Assembly: GCA_026770585.1 (NCBI GenBank)
Contig: MU646496.1
Location: forward strand, 488,357-498,803
DNA: 10,447 nucleotides
From: Baffinella frigidus
Taxonomy: Eukaryota > Cryptophyceae > Cryptomonadales > Baffinellaceae
Direction of reading: 5' to 3'
This document shows positions 7,198 through 10,447 of the stretch, piece by piece; position 1 is the stretch's first letter; each line of letters opens with the position of its first letter. Position numbers and translations under genes: made by a program. The notes below the pieces were generated by a model. The model was not told the DNA's origin and searched no databases. It saw only the letters and a program-made list of their open reading frames with translations.

Positions 7198-7336
7198 CAA
7201 CCCCCGAACCCTGAACCCGAAACCCGAAACCCGAGACCCGAAATCCGAAACCCGAAGCCCGAAACCCGAAACCCGGAACCCGAAACCCGAAGCCCGAAAC
7301 CCTAAATCCCAAACCCTAAACCCGAAACCCTAACCG
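7198..7336. repeat. Degenerate telomere-like tract (CCCGAAA/CCCTAAA)
   Basis: Roughly twenty 7-base units occur in tandem, mostly CCCGAAA with CCCTAAA, CCCGAAG and CCCGAGA variants. The exact plant-type telomere unit CCCTAAA is commonest at the right end (7298-7334). This is an interstitial telomeric sequence or the remains of a subtelomere. It follows a GC-rich module of the neighbouring satellite. Confidence 0.88.
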
Positions 7337-7385
7337 GACAGGCGTGAAAACCAGGGACGCTGCCCAGATCGGTACGAGCTCCCCT

Positions 7386-7477
7386 AGAGAGAGAGAGAGG
7401 GAGAGAGAGAGTGCGCGTGCGCGCGTGCGCGCGTGCGCGCGTGCGCGCGCGAGAGAGAGAGAGAGAGAAAGAGAGGC

Positions 7478-7512
<35 letters not shown>

Positions 7513-7519
7513 GACAGCC

Positions 7520-7566
<47 letters not shown>
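7386..7566. repeat. Compound microsatellite (GA, GTGCGC, CAGA, GA)
   Basis: Successive tracts are GAGAGA (7386-7410), alternating GTGCGCGC (7411-7450, with Z-DNA potential), GAGA (7450-7474), CAGA tetranucleotides (7477-7512) and a second pure GA tract (7523-7566). Open frames on both strands here are artefacts of the repeats. Confidence 0.95.
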
Positions 7567-7570
<4 letters not shown>

Positions 7571-7711
7571 CACACTCCATCCCTCCTTTTCTCTTCTTCA
7601 CAACTATCAAGCCTAGAGATGTGTGATCCAAAAGTCTTGAAACGAGCCCGCCTCGGCGCAGTGGAGAGTCCTCAAATGTGGAGGCCTTCACTTTTGACAG
7701 CCGGCTGTATG

Positions 7712-7712
<1 letters not shown>

Positions 7713-7750
<38 letters not shown>

Positions 7751-7798
7751 GTCTGTCTCCGTCTCTCTCTCTATCTCTCTCTCTCTCTCTCGCTCGCT
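7713..7798. repeat. CT microsatellite, possible polypyrimidine tract
   Basis: Tracts of CT dinucleotide are interrupted by GTCTGTCTCC and ATCT. The tract ends about 16 bp before the proposed acceptor CCATCCAG at 7814, so it may act as an unusually long polypyrimidine tract. It is also complementary to the GA tract at 7523-7566. Confidence 0.93.
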
Positions 7799-7814
7799 CT
7801 GTCACTCCATCCAG

Positions 7815-10352
7815 CCGAGCGGCATGTTCCTCTTGCAAGAGGTTCCTCCTGAGGTTCCACGCCAGAGTGGAGGAGGGTGTTGATTTTTTAAAATCGTATC
7901 AGGATACGGTGGGCAACTTTTGAAAACCACTGCCTTGAGGGGAAATTGACTTTTGGCAACCTCTTCCAAGAATCTGGTGTGGTTCATCTTGAGGCTCTTG
8001 AGGCTCTTGAGATTCCTCTTGATTTTGAAAAATTCAAAATCGTGAAATCGGAGCGCTTGACCACACGGTGGGCTAAGAGGGTTTCGTTGACCCCATATTC
8101 TGGGGGGTAAGGTGACCAAATTTGCACCAGAAATCCTTTCAAGTTAGTTGCTAAGGCACGTTGACTTTTGATGAAAGGTCCACGTTGACTTTTGATGAAA
8201 GTCCACCGTGTGGATACGCTGACCCCCGGGTGGCGACAAAGCCTCATGTGAGTCTTTGATCCCGCCTCTTTTCGCGTAAGCTATTGATTCCGCCTCTTTT
8301 CAATCATTTCATTCAAGGCGTGGTGAGGTTGGGATTCGGTGAGGGATATTTCGCCGGCATGAGTCATCAGTCTTTGGTTTCGTTGAATTTGTTTTGACAG
8401 GTGCAAATTTGGTCACGTTTTTTTGCCTGATTTGACCGCTTTGGCCAGGCCACACAGCAGGCTGCGAAGGGATTTTCGGCCCAAATCGGGCCTACTTTCC
8501 GTAACCTTATCCGTAGGAACCCGCTTATGTCCCTACGGGTTGCTTACCGTAGGGTCGTATTCTTATCGCTTAAAGGTTATTCGAAATTCCTTCGAAGTCT
8601 GCTGTGTGGGTCCGGAGTCGGTGAAGGATAGTTCGCCGGTTTCAGTCATCCGTGTTTGGTTTCGTTGTATTTCTTTCGAAGTCACGAGTGTGCTACGCGG
8701 AATCACTGGATCGAAATCGGGAATTGAGGTCATTTCACAATTCCCTTCACAAACCGGCCACTGGAGAAACCCCGATTTGTTTCTCGGGTAAAATGACTTT
8801 TGCCACCCGCTAAAAACGGCGGATAAGACGTGTCGGTTGCAACCCAGTGGTTCCGCGTAGTGGGGTCTCGTTGACGGTTTACCAGTGTCGGGGTTCGTTG
8901 AAGGGTTTTTTGCTGCCACGAGTTGAACACAGCCCACACGGTGGACTACGGACCTTTCATCAAAAGTCAACTTGCCTTTCTGGTGTAAAGTTGGTCACGT
9001 TACCCCCTGGAATCCAGGGTCAACGAAACCCTCGTAGCCCGCCGTGTAGGATGGTTCCCTGGAACATCAAGTGATGATGGTCAAACTGATGATGGTCAAA
9101 CTGATGGAAGATCTTCCTGGAACAGAGCTGGAGCACTCTCCGGCGTACCTCAAGAAGCAAAAGGAGATCGCACAAGCCCGCAAGGTCTAGCCCTGTCCCA
9201 CTAAATTTGGACTCGCCATTATTTCGCACCCCCCTAAATTTCACAGGTTCATTTTGACACCCCCCCCATGAAATTTACCTGTCAAAGTTCGGGGGGGGCG
9301 AAATGCAAGGTGGCCAGCACAAGCCCGCAAGATGTCTAGTCCACCCACGCCCATCCTCTCCACACAGCGGACTTCGAAGGGGTTTTGAATCACCCCTAAG
9401 CGATGAGATCTATGACCCTACGGTAGGCAACCCGTAGGGACATTGGGGGGTTTCCTACGGATAAGGTAACGGAAAGGTGGCCCGATTTGGGCCACCTTGA
9501 AATTCCTTCGTAGCCCGCTGTTTATAGCCTACCGGCTACAGGGGTTACTCGCGAATAAGGACACGCACCGCCCTAGGGTCCTACGGTAGGGCTATGCCTA
9601 GGAGCATAGGACCACCCTAGGGGAGGTGGGTGTCTTTATTCGCGAGTAACCCCTGTACCCTACAGGGGTACCTCTCTCATAAGAAAATGTCCACCCCCTA
9701 GGACCACCATAGGGCCCTAGGCAGAGGGCTACTGTAGGGTCCTAAGGTGGGGGCGGTTTCTTATCAGTGAGGTACCCCTGTATTCCAGCTGATGTGCTTC
9801 TATCGTAGGCTCCTGCGGCTCGACTTCTGTTTCAGCTCAGAGAACGCTGGCCACGTTTGGTTGCCACTTAGCAGCGGCCGAGTTCCTTTTCGCCTTGAAA
9901 GCAAGGCGGAATTCCGGTTGGAATCCAGGGCAATGGATAAGATTCTAGTACAAATTATTTAGATGGACTGTATCCGTGAAGCCCCCGGTGGCTGCTGAGT
10001 GGCCTTTGGTAGAGTACCAAGACGGTTGAGTAACCAGGGCTTTTCCTGTTAGAAAGTCGGCGCGGTTTAGTGCCACAGGATGTGTCGTGTTGGGGCAACA
10101 GTCGTGGGACGCTTTTCGGCTCGTATCTCTTAAGTGGCCAGTAGGCTCATACGCCCTACCGTAGGGCCCTAGGACCTGCCTAGGACCTCTTGGCCCTCAA
10201 ATTTCTAGGCATGGCCACTTGAGGGATAAATCGCCTTCTTTTGACGTGTGGCGGTCGGGGTTAACAATTTATTGATCCTCGTTTTCCCCTTTTGGCAGGA
10301 ACTGGCGAAACGAGATCAAGACCTGCAAAACAAGTTCAACAAGCTCCTATAA
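7815..10352 (+). CDS. Three C-terminal exons of a coiled-coil protein of unknown function
   Basis: The proposed exons are 7815-7908, 9050-9184 and 10299-10352. The first follows the CT tract and CCATCCAG; after one base it reads RAACSSCKRFLLRFHARVEE then GVDFLKSYQDT, and ends in phase 0 at ACG|GTGGGC. The second starts after GTGTAG and reads DGSLEHQVMMVKL, a repeated MMVKL, then MEDLPGTELEHSPAY and LKKQKEIAQARK; it ends in phase 0 at AAG|GTCTAG. The last, after CCCCTTTTGGCAG, reads ELAKRDQDLQNKFNKLL and stops at TAA. The join of exons two and three gives an uninterrupted charged heptad-like helix (LKKQKEIAQARK followed by ELAKRDQDLQNKF), which strongly supports the pairing. The first exon is less certain. 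The protein presumably ends in a dimerising coiled coil. I recognise no family. It may be the 3' end of the gene starting at 2481. Confidence 0.62.
8069..8214 (+). repeat. Left arm of a long inverted repeat (type H)
   Basis: This segment is the reverse complement of 8935-9047 with moderate divergence and one extra 24 bp repeat. Shared landmarks are CACACGGTGGGCT, GAGGGTTTCGTTGACCC, GGTGACCAA, CACCAGAAA and TTGACTTTTGATGAAAGGTCC. The last motif is in tandem here (8161-8203) but single in the right arm. The segment begins with CCACACGGTGG and ends with its complement CCACCGTGTGG, so each arm may itself be a small MITE. Confidence 0.8.
8331..8680 (+). repeat. Pair of direct repeats of about 60 bp inside the composite element
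   Basis: 8331-8393 and 8616-8678 share TCGGTGAGGGATATTTCGCC or TCGGTGAAGGATAGTTCGCC, then GTCATC and TTTGGTTTCGTTG. They flank the nested MITE at 8450-8609. Confidence 0.75.
8450..8609. mobile_element. MITE type 3, copy 1
   Basis: Terminal repeats CCACACAGCAGGCTGCGAAGG and the complement of CCTTCGAAGTCTGCTGTGTGG bound 160 bp. The interior has the hairpin GGCCCAAATCGGGCC, then CCTTATCCGTAGGAA, GTCCCTACGGGTTGC and ACCGTAGGGTC. A reverse-oriented second copy lies at 9360-9523. It is nested inside the larger inverted-repeat element. Confidence 0.88.
8935..9047 (-). repeat. Right arm of the long inverted repeat (type H)
   Basis: This is the inverted partner of 8069-8214. It starts CACACGGTGGAC, contains ACCTTTCATCAAAAGTCAAC, CTGGTGTAAAGTTGGTCACG and GGGTCAACGAAACCCTCGTA, and ends GCCCGCCGTGT directly before the proposed splice acceptor. 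Confidence 0.8.
9070..9106 (+). repeat. Tandem 16 bp repeat within an exon
   Basis: GATGATGGTCAAACT occurs twice in tandem (unit 16 bp), followed by a partial third unit. Sixteen is not a multiple of three, yet the reading frame used gives MMVKL twice because the units are offset by an extra base; the region is open in this frame. Confidence 0.75.
9185..9316. mobile_element. MITE type 2, copy 2, at an exon-intron border
   Basis: The left end GTCTAGCCCTGTCCCACTAA and the following AAATTTGGACTCGCCATTAT match the complete element at 3908-4062. The interior has the same TTTCACAGGT and ACCTGTCAAAG pairing. The right terminal repeat stops early, at GGTGGCCA. A 15 bp direct repeat GCACAAGCCCGCAAG lies immediately on both sides (9170-9184, the end of the exon, and 9317-9331). 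The first two bases of the element supply the GT donor of the last intron. Confidence 0.75.
9360..9523. mobile_element. MITE type 3, copy 2 (inverted)
   Basis: This is the reverse-complement counterpart of 8450-8609: CCACACAGCGGACTTCGAAGG at the left, and GGCCACC...GGTGGCC, CTACGGATAAGG, CAACCCGTAGGGAC and GACCCTACGGTAGG inside. It contains a perfect 10 bp hairpin AAGGTGGCCC-GATTT-GGGCCACCTT. The right terminus (CGTAGCCCGCTGTTT) is more diverged. Confidence 0.85.
9538..9656. mobile_element. Hairpin MITE, first of a twin pair (type 4)
   Basis: The ends ACAGGGGTTACTCGCGAATA and the exact complement are perfect over 22 bp, and pairing continues through GGACACGCACC and GGTGGGTGTC. The centre is rich in CCTAGG and CTACGGTAGGG. 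The length is 119 bp with no coding capacity. It lies within the last intron. Confidence 0.9.
9662..9781. mobile_element. Hairpin MITE, second of a twin pair (type 4)
   Basis: The ends ACAGGGGTACCTCTCTCATA and the imperfect complement form arms of about 45 bp that reach CCTAGGACC. It is 120 bp, the same length as its neighbour, starts only five bases after it, and shares the ACAGGGGT terminus and the CCTAGG-rich middle. The rest of the sequence differs, so these are related but old or rapidly diverging copies. Confidence 0.85.
9785..10120. other. Intron stretch without a recognised element
   Basis: This is part of the last intron. It has small hairpins only: CCGAGTTCC...GGAATTCCGG with inner CGCCTTG/CAAGGCG at about 9887-9923, and CTTTGGTA-GAG-TACCAAG at about 10004-10022. 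I see no coding signal or RNA gene. Confidence 0.5.
10124..10228. mobile_element. Hairpin MITE (type 5)
   Basis: The ends TATCTCTTAAGTGGCCA and TATCCCTCAAGTGGCCA (right complement) match at 15 of 17 bases. The middle contains CGCCCTACCGTAGGGCCCTA and two CCTAGGACCT boxes, the same vocabulary as the twin elements upstream. It lies near the 3' end of the last intron. Confidence 0.8.
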
Positions 10353-10354
10353 AG

Positions 10355-10382
10355 CCCTAAACCTCTCGTTTCAGGTTTAGGG
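10355..10382. repeat. Telomere-like hairpin just after the stop codon
   Basis: CCCTAAACCT and its exact complement AGGTTTAGGG are separated by CTCGTTTC, starting two bases after the TAA at 10350-10352. The heptamer is the plant-type telomere unit. It would lie in the 3' untranslated region and could form a 10 bp stem. Confidence 0.85.
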
Positions 10383-10447
10383 TTTAAACCCCTCAACCCC
10401 AAACCGTGCTCTGAAAGCTTGTTCCCGAGGAACTGCAAACGAGGTAC

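Larger units (their letters stand above)
7906..9049 (+). mobile_element. Composite inverted-repeat element occupying an intron
   Basis: The intron between proposed exons 7815-7908 and 9050-9184 is bounded by ACGGTGGGCAAC on the left (7906-7917) and GTAGCCCGCCGTGT on the right (9034-9047), which are inverted relative to each other. AGGAT stands directly outside both ends (7901-7905 and 9048-9052). The GT donor lies in the left terminus and the AG acceptor in the right AGGAT copy. Inside are two inverted arms (8069-8214 and 8935-9047) and a nested type 3 MITE. No transposase frame is present. Confidence 0.6.

Noticed and set aside
7302-7852. Frames of repeated Ser-Leu or Arg-Glu
   Set aside because: They are translations of CT and GA microsatellites in both directions.
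8423-8970. Overlapping frames on both strands inside the composite element, considered as a transposase remnant
   Set aside because: The frames are short, cross a nested MITE, and show no recognisable catalytic pattern.
9785-10120. Possible small structured RNA or tRNA in the last intron
   Set aside because: Only short isolated hairpins are visible; no cloverleaf and no snoRNA boxes in a convincing arrangement.
9104-10352. Identity as Mediator subunit 21, suggested by LPG followed by a terminal coiled coil
   Set aside because: The resemblance is only a three-residue motif plus general coiled-coil character; no distinctive family residues could be confirmed.

Overview
The window looks like a piece of nuclear genome from a photosynthetic protist, most likely an alga. 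It has spliced genes with GT...AG introns and CTGAC-type branch points, an RWP-RK transcription factor (a family centred on green plants and algae, with members in some other protists), runs of the plant-type telomere heptamer CCCTAAA and its variants, and a dense crowd of short hairpin transposons. There is no bacterial-style gene packing. I cannot place it more precisely; green algae, cryptophytes and chlorarachniophytes all remain possible.

Layout. Positions 104-1840 (minus strand) hold the RWP-RK gene. Two short exons (1793-1840 and 1383-1517) join in phase 0 to make the whole DNA-binding domain, followed by a long low-complexity, basic C-terminal exon. Between its ATG (1840) and a plus-strand ATG at 2481 lies a 640 bp divergent upstream region. 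From 2481 a plus-strand gene of unknown function begins; three exons (2481-2493, 2635-2721, 2924-3024) join in consistent phases into a Gly/Val/Lys-rich amphipathic N-terminus. A further likely exon starts at 4577 and is cut by a hairpin element. At the far end, 7815-7908, 9050-9184 and 10299-10352 look like the last three exons of a plus-strand gene ending in a coiled coil. This may be the same gene as the one starting at 2481, with introns swollen by transposons, or a different one; the sequence alone does not settle this.

Between these exons, about 3.2-6.2 kb and 7.9-10.2 kb are largely made of miniature inverted-repeat elements (MITEs), typically 100-220 bp. I delimit at least nine types, several in more than one copy. 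From 6.2 to 7.35 kb lies a satellite-like block in which CCATAAA heptamer arrays alternate with a GC-rich unit, then a degenerate CCCGAAA/CCCTAAA tract, then 7.39-7.80 kb of microsatellite (GA, GCGT, CAGA, CT).

The most interesting signal is that two of the C-terminal introns seem built from these elements. One begins and ends at inverted GC-rich termini flanked by a direct AGGAT duplication, with GT supplied by the left end and AG by the right-hand duplication. The next begins at a MITE flanked by a 15 bp repeat of the exon end. That is the expected mark of introner-type transposons that create introns. A second strong story is a decayed second copy of exon 1-intron 1-exon 2 at 4.99-6.19 kb, broken open by separate MITE insertions.
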